This document shows positions 9,101-16,972 of a stretch of 64,000 nt of DNA, piece after piece. This stretch comes from Pullulanibacillus sp. KACC 23026. GTDB lineage: Bacteria > Bacillota > Bacilli > Bacillales > Sporolactobacillaceae. The translations under genes were made by a program, and so were the position numbers. Position 1 is the stretch's first letter. Each line of letters begins with the position of its first letter. The DNA lies in contig NZ_CP119107.1 in assembly GCF_029094525.1 (NCBI RefSeq), positions 1,550,001-1,614,000 of the forward strand. The letters are read 5' to 3'. The notes below the pieces were generated by a model. That model worked only from the letters and a program-made list of their open reading frames with translations. It was not told the DNA's origin and searched no databases.

Positions 9101-10620
9101 GGGTCAATCACTCGCGTCGACAGCGTTGAGGAGCTGTAGGAGGTCGATCGATAGGACTGCTCCAGGAGACTAGCCACTCGAGCTAATAGTTGACCAAACT
9201 CTTGATAATAGCGGCGCTGGTCATCAAAGCCACGATCCATCCCGTGACTGATTTGATCGAAGAAGCGAATCATATCGCGTTCACCGCTCCGATCCTGATC
9301 GCGCGTTAAAATCTGTAATTGCCTCTCTTGCTGATACTTCTGTTGATCTAAAATATCTCGCTTCAGTTTTTCCGCCGTTTGAATGAGGCTTCTTTCCAAT
9401 TGTTCAACCGCTTGAACCATCGTTTCTGTACCTTGGGCATATTGGTTGTTCATATCGCGATGCTGATAAAGCCAATCCTCTTGCTGACGCCCAAGTGTCT
9501 CTGCTGCGTGATCGTATTTATCATGAAAGTTTTGCATCTGCTGCTCTAAAGCATGCAAGAATTGCCGGCTCAAAGTATCGGAGTGCTTCTGGCTGGACTC
9601 TAGAAGCTGCGCCATTTGCTTAGTCTGTTGCTCATACCGTTTTTCCTGCTGCTCAACTCTCGAAAGTACTTTGTCAACCGCTTCGTTTATGCGACTAAGC
9701 TGGTTTTCCATGCCGTGATTGATGTCTTGATAAGTTTCCGTTGTCGTTTGAAAGGTTTCACCAAAAGAAACAAGTTGATTAGAAGAAGTGGTAAGGGCTT
9801 CCCGGTACTTACCAAAATCCATGAATAACGCTTCAAGTCCTTTAAGGTTCTTATGTAAGTCATCTGTAAAATTCATGAGACTGTTAGAAAACGTTCCAAG
9901 TGTCAGCTGAAAGCTTTCCTGAATCCGCTCTGCTAAACGGTCAAGGATAGATTCATAAAAGTCATGGGGTTTCGTTTTCCGAACTTCGGACTGGATGGTA
10001 TGGTCGAGCAAGGTCTCAAGTTCCGTTAATAAGCGTTCTATTTTAAAGCTGATTGATTGTCCGTTAGATAGAAATCCACCTTGAATAAGATTGAGGAGAA
10101 GGGAAGCCCCAATTCCAGCAATACTTGTGAGAAAGGCTAAGCTCATGCCTTTAAATGGAGAGGAAATAGCTGATAAAATCGTACCCGTTGTTACGGGATT
10201 ACTTGAGGAACCTCCCATTGAAAGCAAGGCATTTTGCATGGAGAACATGGATTCTGTTAAACCGATAAAGGTTCCAAGCACTCCTAATATGATAGTGAAA
10301 GAGGGTAAGTAGGATAAAAGGCTTGAAGCGTTGCTAATGGGGACGGGAAATAATCCAAGCAATCGAACGGGTTGTTTGGAAAAGTGAACCTCAATTAAAG
10401 CTTGCGTGTTAACCTCCTGCTCTCTGGAGGCTGCTTGCTTATAAGAGGCGATTAAGGATTGAATCCATGAGAACTCAGAGTGGTGCGATGAGGGCTCTGC
10501 AAGTCGATGCTCGACATGACTCAGCCAACGGTTTAAGGCATAAGAAAGCTGGATCTGGCTTATGAAACCAAAGAGGATTAAAAGTCCAATGATGCCAATA
10601 ATCACAAGGGTCAGGTTCAT
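9097..10620 (-). CDS. MotA/TolQ/ExbB-type ion channel protein with long coiled-coil tail (ZorA-like)
   Basis: The 507-residue protein has an N-terminal transmembrane segment (about 5-27), then a MotA/TolQ/ExbB core at about 95-185 with the hallmark LGVLGTFIGLTESM and a second membrane pair around MSLAFLTSIAGIGASLLLNL. Residues 190-490 are highly charged, Gln-rich and predicted coiled coil. This resembles ZorA, whose tail extends from the membrane motor into the cytoplasm. The start follows GGAGGTG. The expected role is an ion-driven motor acting on the peptidoglycan-binding partner. No ZorC, ZorD or ZorE-like gene is next to it, so a defence role is not supported and a cell-wall role is possible. 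Confidence 0.8.
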   Translation of the reverse strand: MNLTLVIIGIIGLLILFGFISQIQLSYALNRWLSHVEHRLAEPSSHHSEFSWIQSLIASYKQAASREQEVNTQALIEVHFSKQPVRLLGLFPVPISNASSLLSYLPSFTIILGVLGTFIGLTESMFSMQNALLSMGGSSSNPVTTGTILSAISSPFKGMSLAFLTSIAGIGASLLLNLIQGGFLSNGQSISFKIERLLTELETLLDHTIQSEVRKTKPHDFYESILDRLAERIQESFQLTLGTFSNSLMNFTDDLHKNLKGLEALFMDFGKYREALTTSSNQLVSFGETFQTTTETYQDINHGMENQLSRINEAVDKVLSRVEQQEKRYEQQTKQMAQLLESSQKHSDTLSRQFLHALEQQMQNFHDKYDHAAETLGRQQEDWLYQHRDMNNQYAQGTETMVQAVEQLERSLIQTAEKLKRDILDQQKYQQERQLQILTRDQDRSGERDMIRFFDQISHGMDRGFDDQRRYYQEFGQLLARVASLLEQSYRSTSYSSSTLSTRVIDP

Positions 10621-10674
10621 TCTTTACACCTCCTACTCAATACCTATGCAGAGAAGGAGGGAACCTTGTCTAAA

Positions 10675-10722
10675 AAACAAAAATTCCCTTCACAGGTTTA
10701 TTTTTAACCTGAAAAGGGAATA
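10675..10722 (-). terminator. Intrinsic terminator of the NlpC/P60 gene
   Basis: On the minus strand ATTCCCTT-TTCAGGTT pairs with AAACCTG-AAGGGAAT across an AT-rich loop and is followed by TTTTTGTTTTTT. Confidence 0.88.
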
Positions 10723-10728
10723 CTTGAA

Positions 10729-11922
10729 TTAATTTAATACACGTCGTACAGTGCCGCTGAAATGACTGGCCCAGTAGCTGTTGTGTAAACTTTCAATTGA
10801 AACGCCAGAAGAACTTTGAGAACCAATAAACTGACCGTTTCCAATATAGATACCAACATGACCATTATGTTGGTAAGTATTAAAGAAAACAAGATCACCT
10901 GGTTGCATGTTGCTTGGTGAAACCGACGTTCCAACGTATTGCAGGGCAGAGGTCGTCCAACCGCCGATATCAATTCCGATAGATTCATAGGCCCAATGGA
11001 CATAGCCTGAGCAGTCAAAACGGCCATGAGTTTGGTCATAGGAATTACGTCCTCCACCAAATACATAAGTGGAATGGCCGATCCATTTTTCAGAGTTTGC
11101 TACGATGTCAGAGACATTTCCGCTAACCGCAGCTTTTGGTATTGCAATAGACGGTACAGATGACTCGCTTGATGAGTTAGACGTTTTGTCAGATGATGAG
11201 TTAGATGACTTATTATCTGATGCTGAACTCTTTGATGCTGATTTAGATGAGACAGGCTGCATCACCGGTTGAACGGACAAAGATTTGATCTTTGAGTTGA
11301 CATTTGCTTTCTGACTTTGTAAGTTATTCAGCGTATCTTGTTGATTGGAAATTGTTGATTGAAGATCAGCTATATACTGATTTAATTGATCAACTGTTTG
11401 TTGCGTTTTATCAGTTTCTGTTTTCAACTGTTTTTTAGCATCCTGCAATGTCTTTTGATCGGCTACTTGTTGATCAATTAATTTCTTTTGTTGATTCGTA
11501 ATTCGATAAACGGCATAAGCGCGAGTCACTAAGTCCCCAAAGTTATCCGAATTCAGAAGAAGATTAACCATATCATAGTTTGAGCTCTGAACGTAGGTAG
11601 ATTTGACTTGCTGCTTTAGGATATTTGTACGCTTAGTGATTCTTTTTTGGGTGCTGTCAATTTTCTTATTTAGAGATTTCATTTTATCTTGCGTTTCACC
11701 AATTTTAATTTGGGCTTTTGTAATCTGCCCGGTAAGCGTATGTATTTTGGATTTATTAGCGCTAAGTTCTTTTTGAACTTGTGTGGTTTTCGTATTAATT
11801 TGCTTTTGTTGTGATTTTAATGATTCAAGACTGCCCGTTTTGGCAGACACTGTAACGGGTGAGGCGAGCAGTAAAAGCCCTAAAGAGGCTCCGATTACCT
11901 TTTTTGAAATCACTTTCCTCAT
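10729..11922 (-). CDS. CwlO-like secreted NlpC/P60 D,L-endopeptidase
   Basis: The start MRKVISKK follows CAGGAGG; a longer reading adds 12 residues without a better ribosome site. A signal peptide (about residues 1-29, GASLGLLLLASPVTVSA) is followed by a long coiled coil (about 30-215), a Ser/Asn-rich linker (about 220-265), and a C-terminal NlpC/P60 domain with catalytic Cys in RFDCSGYVHWAYE and His in HVGIYIGNGQFIG. This is the architecture of CwlO, which cuts the D-Glu to diaminopimelate bond of peptide stems during cell elongation. In Bacillus subtilis cwlO is activated by WalR, and a WalR-box-like sequence is present upstream here. Confidence 0.88.
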   Translation of the reverse strand: MRKVISKKVIGASLGLLLLASPVTVSAKTGSLESLKSQQKQINTKTTQVQKELSANKSKIHTLTGQITKAQIKIGETQDKMKSLNKKIDSTQKRITKRTNILKQQVKSTYVQSSNYDMVNLLLNSDNFGDLVTRAYAVYRITNQQKKLIDQQVADQKTLQDAKKQLKTETDKTQQTVDQLNQYIADLQSTISNQQDTLNNLQSQKANVNSKIKSLSVQPVMQPVSSKSASKSSASDNKSSNSSSDKTSNSSSESSVPSIAIPKAAVSGNVSDIVANSEKWIGHSTYVFGGGRNSYDQTHGRFDCSGYVHWAYESIGIDIGGWTTSALQYVGTSVSPSNMQPGDLVFFNTYQHNGHVGIYIGNGQFIGSQSSSGVSIESLHNSYWASHFSGTVRRVLN

Positions 11923-11961
11923 AAAATAATGCCTCCTGAGATTTAGTCCAACTTCCATTAC

Positions 11962-12037
11962 ATTATATCAATCGACAGGAGTTATTGTTTTTCGCTAAGA
12001 TTAAGGATTTATGTCATTATTTTACCGCTTTGTAACA
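11962..12037 (-). promoter_or_regulatory. Candidate promoter and WalR box of the CwlO-like gene
   Basis: Reading the minus strand, TGTTAC-N5-GGTAAA (12037 to 12021) matches the WalR consensus TGTWAH-N5-TGTWAH with one mismatch. About 50-60 bases downstream is an extended -10, TGATATAAT, with TATAAT at 11967-11962 and no good -35. A weak -35 plus an upstream activator site fits an activated promoter. Confidence 0.5.
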
Positions 12038-12092
12038 ATTGAAATATATTGAAATAATTTGTCCTAATTTTTGGGGCTTTTTTAATGCTGAT

Positions 12093-12126
12093 AACACTTG
12101 GGATTCCTTGATACAAGTGTTTTTTG
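12093..12126 (+). terminator. Orphan terminator-like hairpin
   Basis: AACACTTG (12093-12100) pairs with CAAGTGTT (12114-12121) across a 13-base loop and is followed by a T run on the + strand. No + strand gene precedes it, so it may end an unrecognised short transcript. Confidence 0.5.
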
Positions 12127-12462
12127 CTTTGTTACTGAAAAATCCATTGTCGAATAATGCGGAGCGGTTGAAAACGAAATTTGTCGAAAAAATAAATCAC
12201 TTTACATGGAGATGCCACCCTAGTTAACCATTAATCTCACAAACTGTTTGTCTATGCCGTTTAAAACAGCTTGGGCATTGGGAACGTTATTAGTCCATAC
12301 TCTTTTGATCAATCGAGTCCTTAGGGTTCTTTAAATGAAGCTTCTTTTTGTTCGATGATCATTAAGAGGGAAAGGGTATAAGTCTTTCGCATGGACAGAC
12401 ACAAATCAACAGCGCCCACATATGTTGAGTATAGGGCATGAGCCTATATGGAGGTGGCATTC

Positions 12463-12903
12463 ATGTTATCGATCGTTGGTGGTATCGCATACTTAATTAA
12501 AGAGTTCTGGGTTTTTGTCTCGTATGTCAAAAACAATGCGTTCCCGCAGCCCCTTTCAGAAGAAGAAGAGAGAGACTGTCTAGAACGAATGGCAAATGGC
12601 GATCAGGAAGCCCGAAATAAGTTAATCGAACATAATCTGCGCCTTGTTGCCCATATTTGCAAGAAGTTCGATAATACGAAAGAGGACAACGAAGATCTAA
12701 TCTCCATTGGTACAATTGGTTTAATCAAAGCGATTGAGTCCTATTCATCAGGAAAAGGCACGAAGCTTGCGACCTATGCCGCTCGTTGTATTGAAAATGA
12801 GATTCTAATGTCATTAGTGGCGCATATAAAAAAGCCCTTAATTAAGGGCTTTTTTTCAGAAGCTTATATTATCACTCATCAAAAAGTGTTCCTAAAAAGG
12901 TAG
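12463..12903 (+). CDS. sigK: N-terminal half of sporulation sigma factor sigma-K (spoIVCB-like), interrupted
   Basis: Start ATG 12463 lies eight bases after GGAGG. The product begins with a hydrophobic pro-sequence of about 20 residues ([10 protein letters not shown]), then [11 protein letters not shown], sigma region 1.2 and the near-invariant [16 protein letters not shown] and [17 protein letters not shown] of region 2, up to [11 protein letters not shown]. The match to sigma-K stops there, at about residue 113-117 of about 240. The remaining 30 residues ([15 protein letters not shown] and onward) are element-derived and contain a terminator hairpin. Regions 3 and 4 are missing from the window. 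This is the arrangement of spoIVCB, one half of a sigma-K gene split by a skin element that is removed in the mother cell during sporulation. Confidence 0.93.
   Translation: MLSIVGGIAYLIKEFWVFVSYVKNNAFPQPLSEEEERDCLERMANGDQEARNKLIEHNLRLVAHICKKFDNTKEDNEDLISIGTIGLIKAIESYSSGKGTKLATYAARCIENEILMSLVAHIKKPLIKGFFSEAYIITHQKVFLKR
12796..12812 (+). other. Probable left attachment site of the sigK element
   Basis: AATGA at 12796-12800 falls in the Asn-Glu codons of CIENEILM, the same place as the 5-bp AATGA core that I recall for the Bacillus subtilis skin junction. Identity to sigma-K continues for three or four codons, so the crossover lies between about 12796 and 12812. The right site is outside the window. 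Confidence 0.6.
12828..12856. terminator. Bidirectional terminator at the left end of the prophage
   Basis: The 18-bp palindrome AGCCCTTAATTAAGGGCT (12833-12850) is flanked by A and T runs. It lies between the converging truncated sigK and the phage metalloprotease gene and can stop both transcripts. Confidence 0.85.
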
Positions 12904-14004
12904 ATCCTCATCTGAAATGTCAATTTGTTGGGATTCAATTAATAGAAGGTTATTTCTGCGTTGATTGTGATTCGTATTTTGTTCTTGTTCCCAACTTTCC
13001 AGTAATGCTTGTTCATAAAAGGTTGATGTTGAACCGCAACGGTCACAAAATCGAGCATCCCCAGATAAAACAGTTCCGCAACTGTTATCTAAATCTTGAT
13101 GCCATTTTCCGGTAAAAGGTTGGTTTATTTTATCAGGAGGAAACCCAGTACACTTATTAACAACAAATGTACCGCAAATTTTACAGTATTCACCTGTTAC
13201 TTCCTCATTTTTACATTTTGGGCAAGAAGCAGCTCTGCCGAATATTGGATCAACCTCAAAACCTTTGTATTTCATTCCTTCATCTCCTGTAAACGTTAAT
13301 GGTAATTTACTTAATTTATCAGACCCACAGTAAGGGCAGAAAAACGGTTTCTCTAACGTGAAGGTGGCACTGCAGTTATTACAGTGATGAGAGTTAGTTA
13401 CTTTAAAGATAAAATTAGAAAAAGCTTTTACTATATTAATAGATTTGCCTCTCCCCATCTCTTGTCCTGTCTTTAGAAAATTAATCACGTTTTGAGCTGC
13501 TTGAAAGGATATATTGCAAATATGGGAAATGTCAAAAATTGTAACATACCCCAAACTGGTCAAGACTGAGGACGGAGCTAAAAGGGCTCTAGCGAAACAG
13601 TTTGCCTCGCTCTCGTAAACATTATACTCCTGCTTAGTTAACGATCCTCTTGTAAGAATTGTCTTATCGTTTAATTCATTGTGCTTTAAAATAAAGTGCC
13701 CAAGTTCGTGTGCAATAGTCCATCTTATTCTACCCACATTATCACGGGTGTCATTGTAAAGAATGATGTATCTATTCGTTGATTTAGTGTACCAACAACA
13801 CCCTTCCTCGCTATCTGCAAAATCATAGACCTCTTCTATAGTCATGTTTTGTTTCTTTGCGAATTGCGAATATTTAACTAGCTTTAAGTTAGAGAATTTT
13901 TTTGCTATACGTTTTACTTTTACAGGTAACTTATTTATGCCGTAAGAAAGAATGAGATCATGCGCTGCTTTTTCAGCTCTTTTATAATTAGGTTTAGATG
14001 TCTT
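12892..14004 (-). CDS. ImmA/IrrE-type metallopeptidase with C-terminal zinc ribbons
   Basis: The N-terminal about 190 residues form an ImmA/IrrE domain with the zinc-protease motif [10 protein letters not shown] and downstream [14 protein letters not shown]. Such proteases cut the neighbouring phage repressor to induce ICE and phages. The C-terminal half carries three Cys4-type ribbons: CNNC with CPYC, CPKC with CKIC, and a Cys with CDRC, which ordinary ImmA proteins lack. The gene overlaps the end of the repressor gene at 13994-14380, giving a repressor-antirepressor operon read leftwards. Start 14004 ([13 protein letters not shown]) is uncertain by a few codons because of the overlap. Confidence 0.82.
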   Translation of the reverse strand, partial: KTSKPNYKRAEKAAHDLILSYGINKLPVKVKRIAKKFSNLKLVKYSQFAKKQNMTIEEVYDFADSEEGCCWYTKSTNRYIILYNDTRDNVGRIRWTIAHELGHFILKHNELNDKTILTRGSLTKQEYNVYESEANCFARALLAPSSVLTSLGYVTIFDISHICNISFQAAQNVINFLKTGQEMGRGKSINIVKAFSNFIFKVTNSHHCNNCSATFTLEKPFFCPYCGSDKLSKLPLTFTGDEGMKYKGFEVDPIFGRAASCPKCKNEEVTGEYCKICGTFVVNKCTGFPPDKINQPFTGKWHQDLDNSCGTVLSGDARFCDRCGSTSTFYEQALLESWEQEQNTNHNQRRNNLLLIESQQIDISDEDLPF

Positions 14005-14380
14005 CATCATCGTCTTCGAATTCGTCCTCATTAAAAGCCTCTTCAAAGGTTACTTTGATAATATTCATCATTTTTTTGCGATCTTTATTGGTCATTCTTC
14101 TGTATCCTCTTTGGATAGTTCTGATATCATCATCAAGGCTAGATTCAATATCAGAATTAGGCGTATCTGTTTTACATAATAAATAATCGGTAGACACATT
14201 AAATATTTTTGACATTTCAAGCAATATATTGCCTGGTGGTACTACTCTTCCAGCTTCATAATTAGAGACGTTTGCCCTCTTCATTCCTAATTTCTCTGCT
14301 AGGGCATCCTGTGATAAATCTAAGTTTAACCTCTCTTCTTTAATACGCTGACCCATTTGTTTTTTTAAATAATCATCCAT
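13994..14380 (-). CDS. CI-like phage repressor (XRE family)
   Basis: A 128-residue protein whose residues 8-65 form an XRE helix-turn-helix (LSQDALAEKLGMKRANVSNYEAG). A short helical middle and a very acidic C-terminus ([11 protein letters not shown]) follow. ATG 14380 with GGAG upstream is preferred over TTG 14398. It is divergent from the Cro-like gene at 14498 and operator-like repeats lie between them, so it is the likely lysogeny repressor; the overlapping ImmA-like protease is its probable inactivator. Confidence 0.85.
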   Translation of the reverse strand: MDDYLKKQMGQRIKEERLNLDLSQDALAEKLGMKRANVSNYEAGRVVPPGNILLEMSKIFNVSTDYLLCKTDTPNSDIESSLDDDIRTIQRGYRRMTNKDRKKMMNIIKVTFEEAFNEDEFEDDDEDI

Positions 14381-14398
14381 TTTATTGAATCTCCTCAA

Positions 14399-14490
14399 AA
14401 GGTTAATTAAAATAACGCTTTTGGGGTTGACGTTGTTTTAATAATCGTTTATTATGAAGTTAAGGTTTTTTTAATAAACGTTTCGGAGGT
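14399..14490. promoter_or_regulatory. Early promoter and operator region of the prophage
   Basis: TTGACG (14427-14432), 17 bases and TATTAT (14450-14455) form a strong rightward promoter. Operator-like elements overlap it: an imperfect dyad CGTTGTTTTAATAATCG (14431-14447), and CGTTTATTA (14446-14454) inverted against TAATAAACG (14472-14480). AATAACGC near 14411-14418 is a further half-site. These relate to the perfect palindrome at 14758-14774. Confidence 0.7.
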
Positions 14491-14497
14491 GATAACT

Positions 14498-14737
14498 ATG
14501 TCAAACCCAAACCACCGACGTGAAACATTTCAACGCCTTCGCCAAAGGTTAAATGTTTCACAAAGACAAGTATCAATTGATCTTAATGTTAGTGAAAGTC
14601 ATATTCGCAACATTGAGAGCGGGAGAGGTAATCCCGATGCTAAACTGCTTTTTAAATTAGCGAAGTACTTTGAAACATCACCAGATCAACTTTTTCCTGA
14701 TTTAGCGGATGTTGAAATACAACGTTCAAATAATTAA
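14498..14737 (+). CDS. Cro-like XRE DNA-binding protein
   Basis: This 79-residue protein is almost entirely a helix-turn-helix domain (VSQRQVSIDLNVSESHIRNI). ATG 14498 follows GGAGGTGAT; an upstream GTG overlaps the ribosome site. It is the first rightward gene, divergent from the CI-like repressor, which is the Cro position in temperate phages. Confidence 0.8.
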   Translation: MSNPNHRRETFQRLRQRLNVSQRQVSIDLNVSESHIRNIESGRGNPDAKLLFKLAKYFETSPDQLFPDLADVEIQRSNN

Positions 14738-14757
14738 TCAACGTCATTATTATAAAC

Positions 14758-14774
14758 CGTTATTTAAAATAACG
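14758..14774. promoter_or_regulatory. Perfect operator palindrome
   Basis: CGTTATTTAAAATAACG is a perfect dyad with 8-base arms around one central base, between the Cro-like and antirepressor genes. Its half-site is shared with the elements at 14399-14490, so it is probably another binding site of the CI-like or Cro-like protein. Confidence 0.65.
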
Positions 14775-14817
14775 CAACATAAAATGACATATTTTTTAAT
14801 AAATTAGGGGGCTTTTT

Positions 14818-15576
14818 ATGCAGCAAATTCAAAAACTCTTTCAATTTCAAAGTGTTAATGTAAGAACCTTACTTATTAACAACGAACCCTGGTTTGTTGC
14901 AAAAGACATCTGTGAGGTATTGGACATAAAAAATAGTCGAGATGCTGTTTCAAGATTAGATGAAGATGAATTTAATACCGTAGTTTTAACCGACGGTATT
15001 GGTAATCCAAATAGAACCATTGTAAATGAAGCAGGGCTATATTCATTAATTCTTGGTAGTAGAAAACCGGAGGCAAAACAGTTTAAACGATGGGTAACAC
15101 ATAAGGTACTTCCCGAAATCAGAAAAACAGGTGGTTATTTAATGCCGCAGTCTCTACCTGAGGCTTTAAGATTAGCGGCGGATTTAGCAGAGAAAAATGA
15201 ATTTCTTAGACTTCAAAATGCTCAAAAGGAACAAGTGATCAATGAGTTGCAACCAAAGGCTACATATTACGACCTCGTCCTTCAAAATAAGTCTTTACTA
15301 TCCATGAGTAAAATAGCCAAAGATTTTGGTCTTAGCGCTGTAAGTTTGAATAAGATGCTTCACCAGTTGGGTGTTCAATATAAACAAGGTGATTGTTGGC
15401 TCTTATATCAGAAATATGCAGATAAAGGGTACACACAAAGTAAAACACATGCTATCGATTCAGAGAAAAGTAAAATGCACACCTATTGGACTCAAAAGGG
15501 TAGGCTGTTCATTTATGAGTTGCTTAAAAATGAGAAGGGTATTCTTCCTTTAATTGAACGCGGTTTGTCTGCCTAG
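14818..15576 (+). CDS. Phage antirepressor, BRO-N and KilAC-type domains
   Basis: The 252-residue protein has an N-terminal BRO domain (about residues 5-105) with PWFVAKDICEVLDIKNSRDA and FKRWVTHKVLPEIRKTGGY, a coiled linker, and a C-terminal KilAC-type domain (about 135-250) with SMSKIAKDFGLSAVSLNKML and WTQKGRLFIYELL. Proteins of this build counteract phage repressors. AGGGGG precedes the start. Its place directly after cro and behind an operator fits repression by CI. Confidence 0.88.
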   Translation: MQQIQKLFQFQSVNVRTLLINNEPWFVAKDICEVLDIKNSRDAVSRLDEDEFNTVVLTDGIGNPNRTIVNEAGLYSLILGSRKPEAKQFKRWVTHKVLPEIRKTGGYLMPQSLPEALRLAADLAEKNEFLRLQNAQKEQVINELQPKATYYDLVLQNKSLLSMSKIAKDFGLSAVSLNKMLHQLGVQYKQGDCWLLYQKYADKGYTQSKTHAIDSEKSKMHTYWTQKGRLFIYELLKNEKGILPLIERGLSA

Positions 15577-15609
15577 TAAGAAAGATAACACCATTCGGAG
15601 GGTGTAACG

Positions 15610-15771
15610 ATGAAGATAGAAATTATTGAAGGACCTAGCGCGAAGCTTGCAAGACAAAATGCAACTCAATTTCTATTTAGCATCATTAAGCGTGACATAC
15701 AAAATAAAAAAGGGTTTCATCAGAAGCAAGAAATAGAGTGGTTAGAAGAATTGTTGGAGAGATCAAAATGA
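15610..15771 (+). CDS. Small phage protein, unknown
   Basis: A 53-residue protein (MKIEIIEGPSAKLARQN) that starts after a GGAGG-containing leader and overlaps the next gene by ATGA. I do not recognise a family; similar small proteins of unknown role are common after antirepressors in Bacillales phages. Confidence 0.6.
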   Translation: MKIEIIEGPSAKLARQNATQFLFSIIKRDIQNKKGFHQKQEIEWLEELLERSK

Positions 15772-15932
15772 ACTTAAGTAAAGCCGTAAAAAGGATTAAT
15801 TGGTACACCGAAAAAGTGGCTGATAGTAGAGATAGCAAACGGTGGAATGGTCGCGGAGAACAGCAGAATAGAAGATATCAACGGTTAATTAGGTACAAAT
15901 ACAAACTAAATGAGCTGCTGCTTAAGCGTTAA
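15768..15932 (+). CDS. Small basic phage protein, unknown
   Basis: A 54-residue, strongly basic protein rich in Arg, Lys and Tyr, coupled by ATGA to the gene before it. No domain is recognised; it may bind nucleic acid, which is inference from charge only. Confidence 0.55.
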   Translation: MNLSKAVKRINWYTEKVADSRDSKRWNGRGEQQNRRYQRLIRYKYKLNELLLKR

Positions 15933-15941
15933 GTGTCCATT

Positions 15942-15969
15942 CGACCCATATTGCGACGTAAAGGGGAGG
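15942..15969 (+). repeat. Dispersed leader element, copy 1
   Basis: CGACCCATATTGCGACGTAA runs directly into the ribosome site AGGGGAGG. Related copies, consensus GACCSATATTGYGAMRTAA, occur at 16158-16174, 16469-16493, 23672-23700 and 31094-31113. Most lie just after a stop codon and before a ribosome site. Confidence 0.6.
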
Positions 15970-15979
15970 AGGCGTGAAA

Positions 15980-16159
15980 ATGAGCAAGATTAAGTCAGGG
16001 TATTATGATTTCTTTAGATGTCCGTCATGTGATAAAGATTTTGCAATAGCAAATAAAGACAATCAATTCGATTATTACCATTGTCCTATTTGTGACACTG
16101 AAATGGATAATGACATCCATTGGATTGGACAAGTGATGATTGAAACGGGAGAAAATTGA
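15980..16159 (+). CDS. Small zinc-ribbon phage protein
   Basis: The 59-residue protein has a zinc ribbon from CPSC (about residue 15) to CPIC (about residue 37) and an acidic tail. ATG 15980 is chosen because GGAGG is seven bases away; the upstream GTG is too close. The leader element lies immediately upstream. Function is unknown. Confidence 0.6.
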   Translation: MSKIKSGYYDFFRCPSCDKDFAIANKDNQFDYYHCPICDTEMDNDIHWIGQVMIETGEN

Positions 16160-16174
16160 CCCCTATTGCGAAGT
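16158..16174 (+). repeat. Dispersed leader element, copy 2
   Basis: GACCCCTATTGCGAAGT overlaps the TGA stop of the zinc-ribbon gene and precedes the ribosome site of the next gene. Confidence 0.5.
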
Positions 16175-16197
16175 TAGTAAGAAAGGAAATGAAGATA

Positions 16198-16386
16198 ATG
16201 ACTATTAACGTATTGTATAAAGACTATGGTCAAAAAGGTGGGGAGGAAATGTTATCAACGGATAATTTTGCAGCATGGAGTGAAGACGGTAACTATACAC
16301 TATTTTTCGATGATATATCCACCGATAGTTTGTCACTTATCATACCAACCGCTAATGTTTGTTGGATTAAGGTCGTAAAAGAATAA
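16198..16386 (+). CDS. Small phage protein, unknown
   Basis: 62 residues starting MTINVLYKDYG, with AAAGGA about ten bases upstream. It is acidic with a beta-like pattern and no recognised motif. It sits in a run of small early genes. Confidence 0.5.
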   Translation: MTINVLYKDYGQKGGEEMLSTDNFAAWSEDGNYTLFFDDISTDSLSLIIPTANVCWIKVVKE

Positions 16387-16468
16387 TGTGAAGTAAAAAG
16401 AGTATTGGTTTAATTATGAATTTTAATGTCGCAATTCGAGGATGTTGGACTGATTCTTGTCTGATAAT

Positions 16469-16493
16469 CGACCGATATTGTGACATAAAGGGG
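16469..16493 (+). repeat. Dispersed leader element, copy 3
   Basis: CGACCGATATTGTGACATAA leads into the ribosome site AAGGGG of the gene at 16503, the same layout as copy 1. Confidence 0.6.
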
Positions 16494-16502
16494 AATGGAT
16501 TT

Positions 16503-16661
16503 ATGACAGTAAATATTAGCTGTATATCAGATTATTTCTTTGTGACATTAGAAACAAAAAGAGGTAAAAGATACTACACCACATATATGAGCAAACCGAC
16601 TCCAGAAGAAGTTATAGAAGATTTCAGAGAAGACAAATCAAGTTTTAATCATATTAACTAG
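16503..16661 (+). CDS. Small phage protein, unknown
   Basis: 52 residues starting MTVNISCISDYFFV; AAGGGG nine bases upstream fixes this start rather than the ATG at 16416, whose extra codons overlap the leader element. No family recognised. Confidence 0.5.
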   Translation: MTVNISCISDYFFVTLETKRGKRYYTTYMSKPTPEEVIEDFREDKSSFNHIN

Positions 16662-16673
16662 GGAGTTTTCTTT

Positions 16674-16850
16674 ATGGATAATCAACTTTGGCTAGTAAAG
16701 GCGACCATTGATAAACCGGCATTACATGGGATTGTAATTGAGAAAGAAGTTGAAGCAAGATGGCCGATAGAAGCTATCGAAAAATTTAAGAAAAAAGAAA
16801 CCATTGAAAATATATGTAATATGGTTTCGGTTCAAGTTATAAAAGCATAG
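16674..16850 (+). CDS. Small phage protein, unknown
   Basis: 58 residues (MDNQLWLVKATIDKP), preceded by GGGAG just after the previous stop. No family recognised. It ends shortly before a terminator-like hairpin. Confidence 0.5.
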   Translation: MDNQLWLVKATIDKPALHGIVIEKEVEARWPIEAIEKFKKKETIENICNMVSVQVIKA

Positions 16851-16865
16851 TGTCGCATTACGATG

Positions 16866-16892
16866 AAAAAGCGCTACGGCGCACCTTTTTTT
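16866..16892. terminator. Terminator-like hairpin
   Basis: GCGC-TACG-GCGC (16871-16882) has five A residues before it and a seven-T run three bases after it. It may attenuate early transcription. Confidence 0.4.
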
Positions 16893-16972
16893 CAACACTT
16901 TTTGGACAAGGTGCTTAACTTAATAGTATGTGCAAGTTAATCGAAAAATAGAACCAAGAAGGTGAAAAATAA

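Larger units (their letters stand above)
11923..12462. other. Intergenic region between the CwlO-like gene and sigK
   Basis: Apart from the WalR-box promoter and one orphan hairpin, I see no convincing gene in these 540 bases. The small reading frame at 12039-12227 has no ribosome site. CATATGTT at 12419-12426 faintly resembles a sigma-E -10 (CATACANT) and could serve sigK, but no clear -35 accompanies it. Confidence 0.45.

Noticed and set aside
9616-9828. + strand frame inside the MotA/TolQ-like gene
   Set aside because: Complement of coiled-coil codons; no initiation signal.
8405-10620. Complete Zorya defence system
   Set aside because: Only ZorA- and ZorB-like genes are present; the flanks are odhB and a cell-wall hydrolase, with no helicase or nuclease effector.
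12039-12227. 62-codon frame between the CwlO-like gene and sigK
   Set aside because: No ribosome site, it includes the orphan hairpin, and composition looks non-coding.
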